From NCBI GenBank assembly GCA_910574255.1, contig CAJTAK010000002.1, positions 62,001 through 126,000 on the forward strand: 64,000 nt of DNA. Reading direction: 5' to 3'. The stretch is from Clostridia bacterium. GTDB lineage: Bacteria > Bacillota > Clostridia > Lachnospirales > Lachnospiraceae. The number at the start of each line of letters is the position of its first letter. The first letter of the stretch is position 1. Below are positions 36,118-48,407 of the stretch, in pieces. Under the pieces are notes generated by a model. That model was not told where the DNA came from, ran no database searches, and was given only the letters and a program-made list of their open reading frames with translations. The position numbers and the translations under genes are program-made.

Positions 36118-37706
36118 ACGGTCGTTTTTCCTGAGTCTTCTGTCTCCCGAATCAGCTTTCCTCTTTTATTGTAAAGAGACCATTTATTCTGTTCCGGCCA
36201 ATATGTATCCGTAGAGAATAACACGCGTGTGCCGCCGCCTCTTTCCTTTTCAGTACAAGTCTTTCCCTCTCTGTCACTGTTATACGAATAAGTCCGTTCT
36301 GCCCTTCCTGCTATCTGGAAAGAATTTACCAAAGAGACACGGCCTATGCTCATGCTTCTTTCATAGGAAACTATAAGCTCCTTCTCTCCATTCCCGTCTG
36401 CTGCAGTTAAAAGATTGTGATACTCATCATAAGTATAATGAAGTGTATTCCCGCCCTCTGTCCTAACTCCAGCCAAGTCCCCATTTCCCTGATACTGGAA
36501 AGATATGCTCCGCCCCTTCTGGTCTTTAACTTCACTGAGATACTCTCCATTATATAAAAAGGTAAGACTTTTTTCACCTTCTGATACCTTGGAGAGATAA
36601 TTTCCCTCATATTCCAATTCCGTAACAGTTCCATCTGAGGACACAATCTGAACGGCATGTCCTTCCAGATCAAAAGTAACCACATCTCCATCAGGCTCAT
36701 AAAGCAGGAAGCATTCGTCCCCTTCTTCCAGGAAAAAAGGATCGCCCGGATATGTCTGCCACCCTTCCCGATACACTTTTGTATAATTCAGTCTTTCTCC
36801 GCCTGCTGTATAAATCACCATATCTGTTCGATAGATTTCCGCAAAATACGAATATGTATGTGTCCATCCGTTTCCAAGGCCTACACAACTTCTATTTTCC
36901 AAATCAAATTCCAGTGAATGATATATCCTCTCAAATTTCAGCTCATTCTCTTCCTCTGCCTTCAAATCGGTCTCTCTCCACCAAAGAGTTCCGTTTTTCA
37001 TATCCACAAATCCTTTTTCTATATCTGGAAATAAGTCCTCCACATGCACAGGCTCATGAGAAAAATCCGTAAGTTCCCGCTCTGTAACCCGTTCCACATC
37101 TTCTTTTGTCAACGCTCCTTCTTCACCGCTTCCTGTTACCACAATCTCCATTTGAATCGGTTCCCAGACATGAGCCGGTTTTAAAGGAGAGAGCCGTATC
37201 ACATATCGGCCCGGCTGTACATATCTGGGGTATTGTTCTTCCTCTGGTATATACTGTCCCTTCCAAATAAGATAATTGGAATCCATCCCTGAAGGCAGCC
37301 CCGTCTCGGGCTCCCCAATCCCCTGAAATCCATACATTTTTTTATAAGCAGGACGAAGCTCAAGACCTTCCATCCCTTTCAAAAGCTCCTCACTGTGTCC
37401 CTTCTTCCACTCATATCCATCAAGGCCGTTATCACTCACGCAGCCATAATAAGAAATCCCATATAACGTTCCCATTCGAACGCCGTTGGAATAATACATC
37501 TCCGCTTTCATTTTCCCATCTTCCGGAAGTGTAAAAGCCAAACATACATAGGAACCATATTTCAAAACAGTCGGCTCTCCGGCCCGTACAAAAGGCAGAT
37601 GCGGTTCTTCTGGTGCAGCCCACACCTTTTCCACAAAAACAAACAATACCAGACATACAATCAGAAACACTCCCCCCGCAAACCCTTTTCGCATCTTATC
37701 TCTCAT
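36111..37706 (-). CDS. Secreted RHS-repeat protein, truncated
   Basis: 531 residues with an N-terminal signal peptide ending near VWAA. The C-terminal half has the DUF6531/RHS entry (GLGNGWTHTYSYFAEIY) and RHS/YD repeats such as GNTLHYTYDEYHNLLTAADGNGE. It stops right after SGKTTVY, where RHS repeats normally continue, and no core or toxin domain follows. GGGGGG precedes the start at 37706. Full RHS proteins are far longer and often carry toxins, so this is probably a shortened relic that might still be secreted. Confidence 0.78.
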   Translation of the reverse strand: MRDKMRKGFAGGVFLIVCLVLFVFVEKVWAAPEEPHLPFVRAGEPTVLKYGSYVCLAFTLPEDGKMKAEMYYSNGVRMGTLYGISYYGCVSDNGLDGYEWKKGHSEELLKGMEGLELRPAYKKMYGFQGIGEPETGLPSGMDSNYLIWKGQYIPEEEQYPRYVQPGRYVIRLSPLKPAHVWEPIQMEIVVTGSGEEGALTKEDVERVTERELTDFSHEPVHVEDLFPDIEKGFVDMKNGTLWWRETDLKAEEENELKFERIYHSLEFDLENRSCVGLGNGWTHTYSYFAEIYRTDMVIYTAGGERLNYTKVYREGWQTYPGDPFFLEEGDECFLLYEPDGDVVTFDLEGHAVQIVSSDGTVTELEYEGNYLSKVSEGEKSLTFLYNGEYLSEVKDQKGRSISFQYQGNGDLAGVRTEGGNTLHYTYDEYHNLLTAADGNGEKELIVSYERSMSIGRVSLVNSFQIAGRAERTYSYNSDREGKTCTEKERGGGTRVLFSTDTYWPEQNKWSLYNKRGKLIRETEDSGKTTVY

Positions 37707-37923
37707 AGGATTCCCCCCATAAAAAATTATCATATTTTTAATTTATTTTTATTTTATCCTCCACCAAACACTCTGTCAAATATTATCAAAATAACAAGCA
37801 ACTGCCAGTGTATTGAAAAAAAAATCTCACATACTATTCTCGTAACAAACGTAACAGTTCAGCCTTTGACTTTACCTTGATGTTAAATAAAAGGCTGAAT
37901 TATTACGGAAACCAACTATAGAC

Positions 37924-37949
37924 AGCAGATTTTATTATAAGAATCTGCA
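37924..37949 (+). promoter_or_regulatory. Hairpin before the SASP ribosome binding site
   Basis: GCAGATT and AATCTGC flank an A+T-rich loop and end just before AAGGAGG. It may stabilise the spore mRNA or affect its translation. Confidence 0.35.
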
Positions 37950-37965
37950 TTAAGGAGGCGTTATT

Positions 37966-38172
37966 ATGGCAAACAAATCATCTAACACTGCGGCTGTACC
38001 TGAGGCAAAGGGCGCTCTGGACAAGTTCAAGTATGAGGTGGCAAGCGAGCTTGGCGTACCTCTTACGGACGGCTATAACGGAAATCTGACTTCTAAGCAG
38101 AACGGTTCCGTAGGCGGCTATATGGTTAAGAAAATGATTGAAGCACAGGAAAGACAGATGGCAGGTAAATAA
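37966..38172 (+). CDS. Alpha/beta-type small acid-soluble spore protein
   Basis: 68 residues. KFKYEVASELGVPL and GGYMVKKMIEAQER are the two conserved blocks of alpha/beta SASPs, including the GPR protease site (KYEVASELG). It coats and protects spore DNA. AAGGAGG precedes the ATG at spacing 7. A sigma-G promoter is expected, but I could not define one confidently. It is followed by a strong terminator. Confidence 0.95.
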   Translation: MANKSSNTAAVPEAKGALDKFKYEVASELGVPLTDGYNGNLTSKQNGSVGGYMVKKMIEAQERQMAGK

Positions 38173-38229
38173 ATAACCGCAAAAGCCAAATTCCTGTAAG
38201 AATCCGATAATTAAGGATCAAAAAAAGAC

Positions 38230-38279
38230 ATGAGAATGCCGATCCACAATCAAACCTGTTATGGATCGGCATTTCTCAT
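38230..38279 (+). terminator. Terminator of the spore protein gene
   Basis: ATGAGAATGCCGATCC and GGATCGGCATTTCTCAT form a long stem with a 17-base loop. A single family A repeat unit follows at once. Confidence 0.75.
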
Positions 38280-38285
38280 CCCTTT

Positions 38286-38336
38286 ACATAATTCATGCAT
38301 GCCCCTTCGGGACAGGCGGACCTCGTCCGTTAAGGT
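38286..38336 (-). repeat. Family A repeat, single reversed copy
   Basis: On the minus strand ACCTTAACGGACGAGGTCC and GGGGCATGCATGAAT correspond to the 64-bp units at 7959-8086 and 55307-55400. It lies between the spore protein terminator and the end of the truncated hisJ. Confidence 0.75.
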
Positions 38337-38364
38337 ATCCTCACATACGCGGCAGACAGAAGGC

Positions 38365-38811
38365 CTACGCCAAACTATGAAAAATCGGCCGCATTTTCTC
38401 ATAAGTACAGAAAGCCGTAAACCCCAAATCACTAAGCAGCTCCTTCGCCTCCTGCACATAAGCCCCCAGATGCTCCGGCCTATGACTGTCACTTCCAATC
38501 GTAACAATCCTTCCCCCAAGATCCCTATAAAGCTTCAAAATATCCCTTGACGGCGTTGTATCTTTCAGACCATATCGATGAAAGGAAGTATTAAACTCAA
38601 TCCCCTTTCCATCCTCTATCACCCTCTTAAAAATCTTTTCCAGATACGGCTTTATCTTCTCAAAAGGATAACTCCCCCTTTCATCATAACGTGCAATCAG
38701 ATCCACATGCCCAAGCACACTATAATGTTGGTAATGATTCACCAGATCAAGCATCTCCTCATAATAACGCTCATTATACTCCTGCTGCGTCCGTCCTCCA
38801 CTCAAATTCAT
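38365..38811 (-). pseudogene. N-terminally truncated histidinol-phosphatase (PHP domain)
   Basis: 148 codons match the C-terminal part of HisJ-like PHP phosphatases: SGGRTQQEYNERYYEEML, VLGHVDLIARYDERG, GIEFNTSFHR and IGSDSHRPEHLGAY. The N-terminal metal-binding HxH region (about 110 residues) is missing; a TGA directly precedes the ATG and there is no ribosome binding site. The GH1 stop lies 13 bases upstream. The deletion probably happened when the bgl operon came to lie here. Probably inactive. Confidence 0.8.
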
Positions 38812-38824
38812 TCAGAGCCCAATG

Positions 38825-40279
<1,455 letters not shown>

Positions 40280-40306
40280 TTATATCCTGTACTCTGCATT
40301 CCTGAT

Positions 40307-42214
<1,908 letters not shown>

Positions 42215-42338
42215 TTATTTCTCTGGATATTTAACAACCGCAGGCACTTGCGCCGGCCTGCCAGCTTCTTACAGATATTCTTACCTTTGAATCACAGAGT
42301 ACAAATCCGCATTTGCGCCTGTCTCTCCCGTTCCGGCA

Positions 42339-43172
42339 CTATGAATGTACATTCATCCGGTTCAAATGAAGGGTCAGATAAAGCTCCTCGCCCTCACTGA
42401 CCTCCCACCCATAGGTCTGATGCAAAAAACGGGAAATCTTTTTGGCGCATTTGTGATCCTCGGGACATTTCTGTGCAATCACTGCCGCAATGGATTCGTC
42501 GATCTCCAGCCGCTCCCCGCTCATCTGCCGCTTTACAAAATAGCGCACATGGGTGACAAACCGGCTTACATCAAAATTATCCTCTCTGAATTCCCGTCCA
42601 TAGTGCAGCTTGCTGATATTCAGAATATTCTGAATAATCCTGGTGTACATCATGGTTTCCTCCATGCCTTTCCCACTGGAATTGGCATTGATAAAATGTA
42701 AAACAATAAAGGCTGCCTCCTGCTCCGGAATCTCGCAGCCCGTCTTTCTGCTCAGATCCCCTACGACCTTCCTTGCAAACTGATACTCTTTCGGGTAGAT
42801 CAGCTTAATATCCCACTCCAGAGGCGTCCCGAAATGAATCCCCTCCTTCATGCGTTCCAGCAGCATTCCCAGGTGATCCGATAATGTCAGCAGAATACTG
42901 TCGTTGCAGCGGTAGCCAAGGCATTCCTCGCCCTCCCGGATAATACCGCTGGCCAGTTCGATATCATCCACGGTGATGCGCTTTAAGAGGCTGTCAAAAT
43001 CCTTTTTTCCGCCGTCTCCGTTCAGCACGAAATGCTTTTCAATGAGAGCTTCCCGCACCGGGTCGCCGGGCTTTGCATGAAAAGCAACGCCCTTGCCCAT
43101 GACAACCGCCTCCTGTCCTTTCCTGTCCCGCACCAGCGCCACATTGTTGTTCAGTGCCTTAATTAGCTTCAC
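42339..43172 (-). CDS. licT: LicT/BglG-family transcriptional antiterminator
   Basis: 277 residues. The CAT RNA-binding domain (1-55) begins VKLIKALNNNVALVRD, followed by two PRD domains with their phosphorylatable His positions (SDHLGMLLERM, FIVLHFIN, YLTLHLNR). The GTG at 43172 has GGAGG at spacing 8, which decides the start. It should bind the RAT site in its own leader at 43274-43307 and prevent termination when PTS sugar is present. It heads the operon with bglF and GH1. Confidence 0.93.
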   Translation of the reverse strand: MKLIKALNNNVALVRDRKGQEAVVMGKGVAFHAKPGDPVREALIEKHFVLNGDGGKKDFDSLLKRITVDDIELASGIIREGEECLGYRCNDSILLTLSDHLGMLLERMKEGIHFGTPLEWDIKLIYPKEYQFARKVVGDLSRKTGCEIPEQEAAFIVLHFINANSSGKGMEETMMYTRIIQNILNISKLHYGREFREDNFDVSRFVTHVRYFVKRQMSGERLEIDESIAAVIAQKCPEDHKCAKKISRFLHQTYGWEVSEGEELYLTLHLNRMNVHS

Positions 43173-43232
43173 GGCTGTCTCCTCCCCCTTTATTTTTCTT
43201 CTGCTTTCTGCTTTGCATGATTCTTTTTCTGC

Positions 43233-43287
43233 AAAACAAAAAGGCACGACTTAAAAAATGTACCTCGTACATTCCTTTAGTCATGCC
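43233..43287 (-). terminator. Leader terminator of the bgl operon
   Basis: Minus-strand GGCATGACTA pairs with AAGTCGTGCC around an inner AATGTAC/GTACATT hairpin and is followed by TTTTTGTTTT. Its 5' arm overlaps the RAT, as required for LicT-controlled antitermination. Confidence 0.85.
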
Positions 43288-43307
43288 TGCATTACCAGTA
43301 ACACTCT
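43274..43307 (-). promoter_or_regulatory. Ribonucleic antiterminator (RAT) site
   Basis: On the minus strand GTGTTACTGGTAATGCAGGC followed by ATGACTAAA matches the LicT/SacT RAT pattern (GTTACTG, then GCAGGC and a CTAAA end). It begins at about the expected start point, 7 bases after the -10. Confidence 0.85.
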
Positions 43308-43313
43308 AAGAAT

Positions 43314-43342
43314 ATTCTAACCAGCTTAAAGCCGCTTGTCAA
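43314..43342 (-). promoter_or_regulatory. Promoter of the licT-bglF-GH1 operon
   Basis: Minus-strand TTGACA (43342-43337), 17-base spacer, TAGAAT (43319-43314). Confidence 0.85.
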
Positions 43343-43451
43343 GTAGAATTTTCAAAAACTTCAGCCGCTTGCCTTTTTCTGCAGATTACTTGTGCAGGGT
43401 CCAAGAGTGACAGTAGCTTCTGCAGTTACTTTATCCAAATTATACTGACAC

Positions 43452-43481
43452 TTGTATTGACATTCAGCCAAATAGTATAAT
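43452..43481 (+). promoter_or_regulatory. Promoter of the WYL gene pair
   Basis: TTGTAT (43452-43457), 18-base spacer, TATAAT (43476-43481); a TTGACA overlaps at 43457 but its spacing is too short. Confidence 0.5.
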
Positions 43482-43557
43482 AAGCTTATTCATGAAGAAA
43501 CCCCTTTATCCTGTTGTCAGGAACATCAAACATCTTACAGAAAGGTAAGGACCTCCC

Positions 43558-44802
43558 ATGTCCGATTATCAAGAGCTTATCAAAAATTTCGAACGCATCC
43601 GCAACTATATGCGGCAATTCTTTCTCTATGGATTTAAGGTCCGCAGCGAATTTGGAGAGAAAAGCGGCCGCACCTATGACAATGAACGCCGCCGGATTGA
43701 AAGCTATCTGGCTGGGTATATCCATACGGATTACACTCCTCGGGGAAAGCAGGTATCTGTCCACATGGACAGCAAGCAGATTTCCTCCAATCCCCTCTAC
43801 GCTGCATGGAAGTCAAAAAGTTTTACGGATAACGATCTGCTGCTCCATTTCTTTCTGCTTTATTTTCTTGGGAACGGTCAGTCTCTCACTGCTTCCTCCC
43901 TCTGTGACCTTTTGGCAGAGCATCTGGAAATTGTTCCCGATCTGCAGACAGTACGGAATAAATGCCGTGAGTATGAACGACTGGGGATCCTGACAGCAGA
44001 GAAAATCGGTAGAGCATACGCTTACCGCCTGTCCCCTCCTATGACCCTGGAATCATCACCTGTCTATGATGAACTAATGCATGCCATAAAGTTCTGCTCT
44101 GAGGTTATGCCTTTTGGCTTTGTTGGGAGCACTCTTTTAGATCGGGAATTTCTTCACAATGATCTGTTCTGCTGGAAACATTATTTCCTTGTACATACGC
44201 TTGAGGATCAGGTATTATTAACCATCCTGAATGCCATTCGGGAACATCAAAGCATCACCTTCGAGAACCACAGCGCCCGTTCCGGAAACCGTACCCAGAT
44301 TACCGGACTTCCTTTACAGATCTTTGTCAGCACTCAAACCGGAAGACGCTACCTATGTCTCTATTTCTTTCCAAGGCGGCGGTTTAACTGCCTGCGTCTG
44401 GACTGCATCTCCAATGTAAAGCCTTTGGAGGTCTGCCCGGAATACAGCCTTTATAAAGAAAAACTTCAAAAAAACCAGTCTTCCTGCTGGGGTGTCTCTT
44501 TTGGAGGCCGCAGCCGCATGGAAACACTGTGCATGAAGCTGTATATTGACGAATGTCGGGAGGGCCATATTTTAAACCGACTGCAAAGAGAAGGACGGAG
44601 CGGCGAAATTTTGAAGGTTCGGGATAATGAATTTCTGTATACAGGCACTTTTTTTGATACCAATGAAATGCTGTCCTGGGTAAAATCCTTTACCGGAAGA
44701 ATTCTGGATCTGCAATGTTCCAACGAGACAGTTCTCAATAAAGTCACCCGGGATCTGGAAATCATGTATCAAATGTATGGAGACAAAAATGGAATTATTT
44801 GA
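43558..44802 (+). CDS. WYL-domain protein, first of a pair
   Basis: 414 residues. A winged helix-like N-terminal part (about 90-160: LTASSLCDLLAEHLEIVPDLQTVRNKCREYERLGIL) is followed by a WYL-type domain (ITGLPLQIFVSTQTGRRYLCLYFFPRRRFNCLRLDCI) and a C-terminal WCX-like part. AGGACC is the only upstream purine-rich element. It overlaps the next WYL gene by 14 bases. WYL proteins regulate mobile-defence, DNA-damage and carbon genes; none of those lies adjacent, so the role is open. Confidence 0.75.
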   Translation: MSDYQELIKNFERIRNYMRQFFLYGFKVRSEFGEKSGRTYDNERRRIESYLAGYIHTDYTPRGKQVSVHMDSKQISSNPLYAAWKSKSFTDNDLLLHFFLLYFLGNGQSLTASSLCDLLAEHLEIVPDLQTVRNKCREYERLGILTAEKIGRAYAYRLSPPMTLESSPVYDELMHAIKFCSEVMPFGFVGSTLLDREFLHNDLFCWKHYFLVHTLEDQVLLTILNAIREHQSITFENHSARSGNRTQITGLPLQIFVSTQTGRRYLCLYFFPRRRFNCLRLDCISNVKPLEVCPEYSLYKEKLQKNQSSCWGVSFGGRSRMETLCMKLYIDECREGHILNRLQREGRSGEILKVRDNEFLYTGTFFDTNEMLSWVKSFTGRILDLQCSNETVLNKVTRDLEIMYQMYGDKNGII

Positions 44803-45799
44803 AGAAATCTATGGAACCTATTTTCAGGCTATACGAAAAACTTTGTTAGATGCAAACGAGAAACCTTTGACCCAAAAGGAGATTGAGGCATGCATCCTTC
44901 GTGTATGTTCTCTGGAAAGCGCCCTTGCGATCATACCCAAACTTTTCACCGGTTCCTGGAGCCCCCTTCTCACTTCCCGGGGGGATGGACGTTTTTCCTG
45001 TGCTCTTTGCAAAGAAGACAAGAAAACCCATAAGAATTTTTTAAAGCTGCCTCTAACCAGGCTTCAAAAATCCTGGCTGAAAGCTCTCCTTGAAGATCCG
45101 CGTTTCCGCCTCTTTTTTTCGGATACTTCTTTAAGCCAGCTCGAAGAAGCCTTCCACGAGATTCCGCCCTTGTATAACATGTCAGACTTCCACTATTTTG
45201 ATCAATACAAGGATGGAGATCCTTATGAGCAGCCGGAATATCGTAAAATATTTCAGACCATCTTAAAGGCCATGACAGAACATCATCCTTTATTTGCTGC
45301 TTATGAAAGCCGTACAGGAAATCAGCTGACTCTAGAAGTTCTGCCCTGCCGCTTTCAGTATTCCCAAAAGGATGATAAGTTCCGGCTGCTCTGTGTTTCT
45401 CTGTATCATGGACGCCCTAAAAAGTTCCATGTGTTAAACGTGGCACGGATTCAGGCCTGCCGCATTTCCAAAAATCCTGTTCCAACCCGGTTTGACTGGG
45501 ATATTTCCCGTTATCAAAAGCAGGCAGAGGAACCGGTAGAAATTCGAATCCATAATCAGCGCAATGCTCTGGAACGGTGTATGCTGCGCTTTGCCAACTA
45601 TGAAAAACAGACCGTTTATGAGCCGGAAACAGACACTTGGCTCTGTGCTATCTACTATGATCCGGCAGACGAGACAGAACTTTTGATTGAGCTTTTATCC
45701 TTTGGGCCTGTAATTCAGATTCTTGGCCCGGAGGACTTTCTTGCCGAAGTACGCCGGCGGGTAAAGCGGCAACACGAGCTTTTTTATTCTGCAGAGTAA
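44789..45799 (+). CDS. WYL-domain protein, second of a pair
   Basis: 336 residues of the same general design as its partner: an N-terminal helical part ending in a short helix-turn-helix-like segment, WYL-type strand block (RTGNQLTLEVLPCRFQYSQKDDKFRLLCVSLYHGR), then WCX-like segment (CAIYYDPADETELLIELLSFGPVIQILGP). GGAG lies 6 bases before the ATG at 44789 inside the first gene, so the two are translationally coupled and probably act as a heteromer. A terminator follows. Confidence 0.75.
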   Translation: MELFEEIYGTYFQAIRKTLLDANEKPLTQKEIEACILRVCSLESALAIIPKLFTGSWSPLLTSRGDGRFSCALCKEDKKTHKNFLKLPLTRLQKSWLKALLEDPRFRLFFSDTSLSQLEEAFHEIPPLYNMSDFHYFDQYKDGDPYEQPEYRKIFQTILKAMTEHHPLFAAYESRTGNQLTLEVLPCRFQYSQKDDKFRLLCVSLYHGRPKKFHVLNVARIQACRISKNPVPTRFDWDISRYQKQAEEPVEIRIHNQRNALERCMLRFANYEKQTVYEPETDTWLCAIYYDPADETELLIELLSFGPVIQILGPEDFLAEVRRRVKRQHELFYSAE

Positions 45800-45831
45800 A
45801 ATTCTGCATATCAATTATTCAATTGGATCCA

Positions 45832-45873
45832 AAAAACTGCCCCGCAAGCTTTCTTTCTCATGGGGCAGTTTTT
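45832..45873. terminator. Bidirectional terminator between the WYL pair and ftsZ
   Basis: AAAAAACTGCCCC and GGGGCAGTTTTT with an 18-base loop. Ends the cell wall cluster from the right and the WYL pair from the left. Confidence 0.88.
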
Positions 45874-45902
45874 CATTGTATTTCTTGAAGGATAAAAAAT
45901 AC

Positions 45903-47066
45903 TTACTTGTTTTTTTGAAGAAACTCTGGAATCTTAATCTCTGTCTCTGGAATCTTGCTCTCCGGACGTTTGGGCATATTCAATCCCGGCAGCGGTTTGA
46001 AGGCTGGTGTCTCTGTACGGCCGCTGTTCTGTCCCAGATTGGACTCAAAGGTCTGCTTAGCTACGGTGCTTGGAATCTTGCTGAAATTGCTCTTAGGAAG
46101 TACTTTTGTGGGGCTCTTCTCATCCAAACCTGTGGCGATAACCGTAATCGTCGCCTCATCGGTGTATGTATCATCATACATCGCACCAAAGATAATATTG
46201 GCATTGTCGCCTGCCATATCCTGCACATAGCTTGCAGCATCATTGGCATCCATAAGAGAAATATCTCCGGAAATATTAATAATTACATGGGAAGCACCCA
46301 CAATCGTTGTCTCCAGAAGCGGACTTGCAACTGCCTGCTTCACTGCATCCAGAGCCTTCTCGTCTCCCTTTCCTGAACCGATGCCGATATGGGCAATACC
46401 CTTGTCTGTCATAACCGTCTGTACATCTGCAAAGTCCAGATTGATAAGAGCCGGCAGATTAATCAGATCTGTAATACCCTGTACTGCCTGCTGCAGCACT
46501 TCATCCGCTTTCTTCAAAGCGTCCGGCATACTTGTCCGGCGATCTACAATCTCCAACAGCTTGTCATTCGGAATCACAATAAGGGTATCCACGCTGTCTT
46601 TGAGCTTCTGGATCCCCGTGATTGCATTATTCATACGAGTCTTTGCCTCAAACTTAAAGGGCTTTGTCACCACACCTACCGTTAAAATACCCATATCCTT
46701 GGCAAGCTTTGCCACCACCGGCGCTCCCCCTGTACCGGTTCCGCCGCCCATACCGCAGGTAACGAATACCATATCCGCACCCTGAATGGCCTCCTTAATC
46801 TCCTCGATGCTTTCCTCTGCCGCTTTCTCACCAACCTCCGGCTTTGCTCCTGCGCCCAAGCCCTTGGTCAGCTTCTCACCTATCTGGATAGCCCTCTCTG
46901 CCTTACAAAGCTGCAACGCTTGTCGATCTGTATTAATTCCGATAAACTCTACTCCGCCAATCTGTTCCTCTATCATTCGATTCACAGCATTATTCCCGGC
47001 GCCGCCAACTCCAATCACTATGATTCTAGCAGCCGCCTCTGTGTCATTCATGGTAATCTCAAGCAA
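45903..47066 (-). CDS. ftsZ: Cell division GTPase FtsZ
   Basis: 387 residues. [13 protein letters not shown] at the N-terminus, the GTP-binding [16 protein letters not shown] near residue 100, the T7 loop [11 protein letters not shown] and the C-terminal peptide [12 protein letters not shown] are all present. Start is TTG at 47066: GGAGG lies 7 bases upstream and the resulting MLEIT matches the family start; the ATGs at 47087 and 47051 lack suitable sites. It polymerises to form the division ring. It closes the dcw cluster, 235 bases after ftsQ, with a promoter of its own. Confidence 0.96.
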   Translation of the reverse strand: MLEITMNDTEAAARIIVIGVGGAGNNAVNRMIEEQIGGVEFIGINTDRQALQLCKAERAIQIGEKLTKGLGAGAKPEVGEKAAEESIEEIKEAIQGADMVFVTCGMGGGTGTGGAPVVAKLAKDMGILTVGVVTKPFKFEAKTRMNNAITGIQKLKDSVDTLIVIPNDKLLEIVDRRTSMPDALKKADEVLQQAVQGITDLINLPALINLDFADVQTVMTDKGIAHIGIGSGKGDEKALDAVKQAVASPLLETTIVGASHVIINISGDISLMDANDAASYVQDMAGDNANIIFGAMYDDTYTDEATITVIATGLDEKSPTKVLPKSNFSKIPSTVAKQTFESNLGQNSGRTETPAFKPLPGLNMPKRPESKIPETEIKIPEFLQKNK

Positions 47067-47176
47067 ATTCTTGCCCTCCTTATGCATAGCATACTATTCC
47101 AAAACTAATCTATCTGCGTAAATTATATCCTTTTATCTTAAGAATACATACAAAGCCCAAAAATCTCATACAATAT

Positions 47177-47205
47177 ATGATAACTTTTTTTCCAAAATTA
47201 ATCAA
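47177..47205 (-). promoter_or_regulatory. Probable ftsZ promoter
   Basis: Minus-strand TTGATT (47205-47200), 17-base spacer, TATCAT (47182-47177). A further TATAAT lies near 47125-47130. Confidence 0.5.
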
Positions 47206-47300
47206 CCCATATTTATAAGTTTTCCAAAAAAATTATTTCCTATACAAATATACTGGCAGATATGGCGAAATATCATGCAGGCTTTCTTATTAAGAAGCTT

Positions 47301-48128
47301 CTACTCCTCATTCTCCTGCTGTTCCTCGTTTTCCTGCCCTTCCTTGTTTTCTTCACTTTCTTCCCCCTGGTTATCCCTATCGGTCTTTTCATCCTGCTCA
47401 AAGCTGATAAACTTTGAATCTTCTGTATAATTTTCCATTCGAAGCACGCCGGATCGGCCTTCCAGATCCGGATACAGTTCATACAGTCTTCCTACTTTCT
47501 CGTCCAGTGAACCGCTGTTTCCCAGAGCAACCCGCATTTGTTCAAAATATAAGGTAAGATGCAGATTTGCTCCAAATTCAATTCGATCCGGGGACAATTC
47601 GTATTTTTTCACCAACTGTGTAATGTCCAGGATGCGCTCAAAGATAGAATCATCTTTTACATTAAGCTTCTGATATAATGCCAGAGAGTCAAATTTCAAT
47701 CCGGAAATGCGGGGAATTCCCTCCGTCACCTCTGAAGAACTCTCCACTACAATTCCATCCTTGTCAAAATAAAGGTTAGCTCCCATGTAGGTTACATAGC
47801 CTACAATGCTCTTTTCATAGACCCGAAGCTTTACTTGCCCGGGTGATGCAAGGCTCACTTCTATCTTGTCCACAAAGGGGATCGCCTCTGTGTCCAGATA
47901 TTGGTATTTAAAATAGAGGTATAGGGAGTTGGTACTGTACTTATCTGTGATGACTTTATCTATGATCTCCTGAGCTGAATAGTGGCTGTTGCCTGTTACT
48001 TCTATGTCGCGGATCTGGAATATGGTTACTGCTAAGAGAAGTCCAAAGGCCAGGACGGCCGCCAGAACAGCGGCGATTAATAAGCCTTTGGAGCGTCGTT
48101 TCGGTTGTGATTCTTTGTATAATGCCAT
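47301..48128 (-). CDS. ftsQ: Cell division protein FtsQ/DivIB
   Basis: 275 residues. A short cytoplasmic tail, a single membrane helix (LLIAAVLAAVLAFGLLLAVTIF), a POTRA domain starting RDIEVTGNSHYSAQEI and a beta domain up to about residue 250; the C-terminus is a Glu/Asn/Gln-rich low-complexity run. Start 48128 has AAAGGA upstream; an alternative TTG at 48176 is poorer. Part of the divisome that activates septal wall synthesis. Confidence 0.9.
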   Translation of the reverse strand: MALYKESQPKRRSKGLLIAAVLAAVLAFGLLLAVTIFQIRDIEVTGNSHYSAQEIIDKVITDKYSTNSLYLYFKYQYLDTEAIPFVDKIEVSLASPGQVKLRVYEKSIVGYVTYMGANLYFDKDGIVVESSSEVTEGIPRISGLKFDSLALYQKLNVKDDSIFERILDITQLVKKYELSPDRIEFGANLHLTLYFEQMRVALGNSGSLDEKVGRLYELYPDLEGRSGVLRMENYTEDSKFISFEQDEKTDRDNQGEESEENKEGQENEEQQENEE

Positions 48129-48186
48129 GGAATGTCCTTTGGATTGTATGATTTGGGTTTCTTGGCCTTCGGCCAATTCACCTTGT

Positions 48187-48239
48187 CGCCCTATGGAAAC
48201 AAGGATAAGCTGCTACTTACGGGCTAGCACGACGCAGCT
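48187..48239. repeat. 53-bp direct repeat (family E), copy 1
   Basis: CGCCCTATGGAAACAAGGAT to GCACGACGCAGCT, differing from 48314-48366 at a few positions only. Both lie in the murA-ftsQ gap. Confidence 0.85.
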
Positions 48240-48313
48240 TCGCTTCTTTTATTAGTTTCTTGGCTGTGGCCGCAGTGCAAGCCTGAGAGCACAGCCCTCA
48301 GGCTCACGGGCTT

Positions 48314-48381
48314 CGCCCTATGGAAACAAGGATAAGCTACTGCTTACGGGCTAGCACGACGCAGCTGCTTATCCTTGTTTC
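48314..48381. repeat. Family E copy 2 with 16-bp hairpin
   Basis: 48314-48366 repeats copy 1. In addition GGAAACAAGGATAAGC (from 48322) pairs perfectly with GCTTATCCTTGTTTCC ending at 48381. Between the copies, GCCTGAG/CTCAGGC forms another hairpin. The whole 279-base gap is repeat-derived and interrupts the cell wall operon. Confidence 0.85.
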
Positions 48382-48407
48382 CGCACTGCTCATTGCCTAC
48401 GTGTACA

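Noticed and set aside
37880..37965. Sigma-G promoter for the spore protein gene
   Set aside because: Several A+T-rich candidates exist, but none has the expected boxes at acceptable spacing.
43385..43425. Possible third family B copy (TGTGCAGGGTCCAAGAGTGA...)
   Set aside because: Only one end is recognisable and the opposite terminal repeat cannot be found, so it is mentioned as a trace and not annotated.
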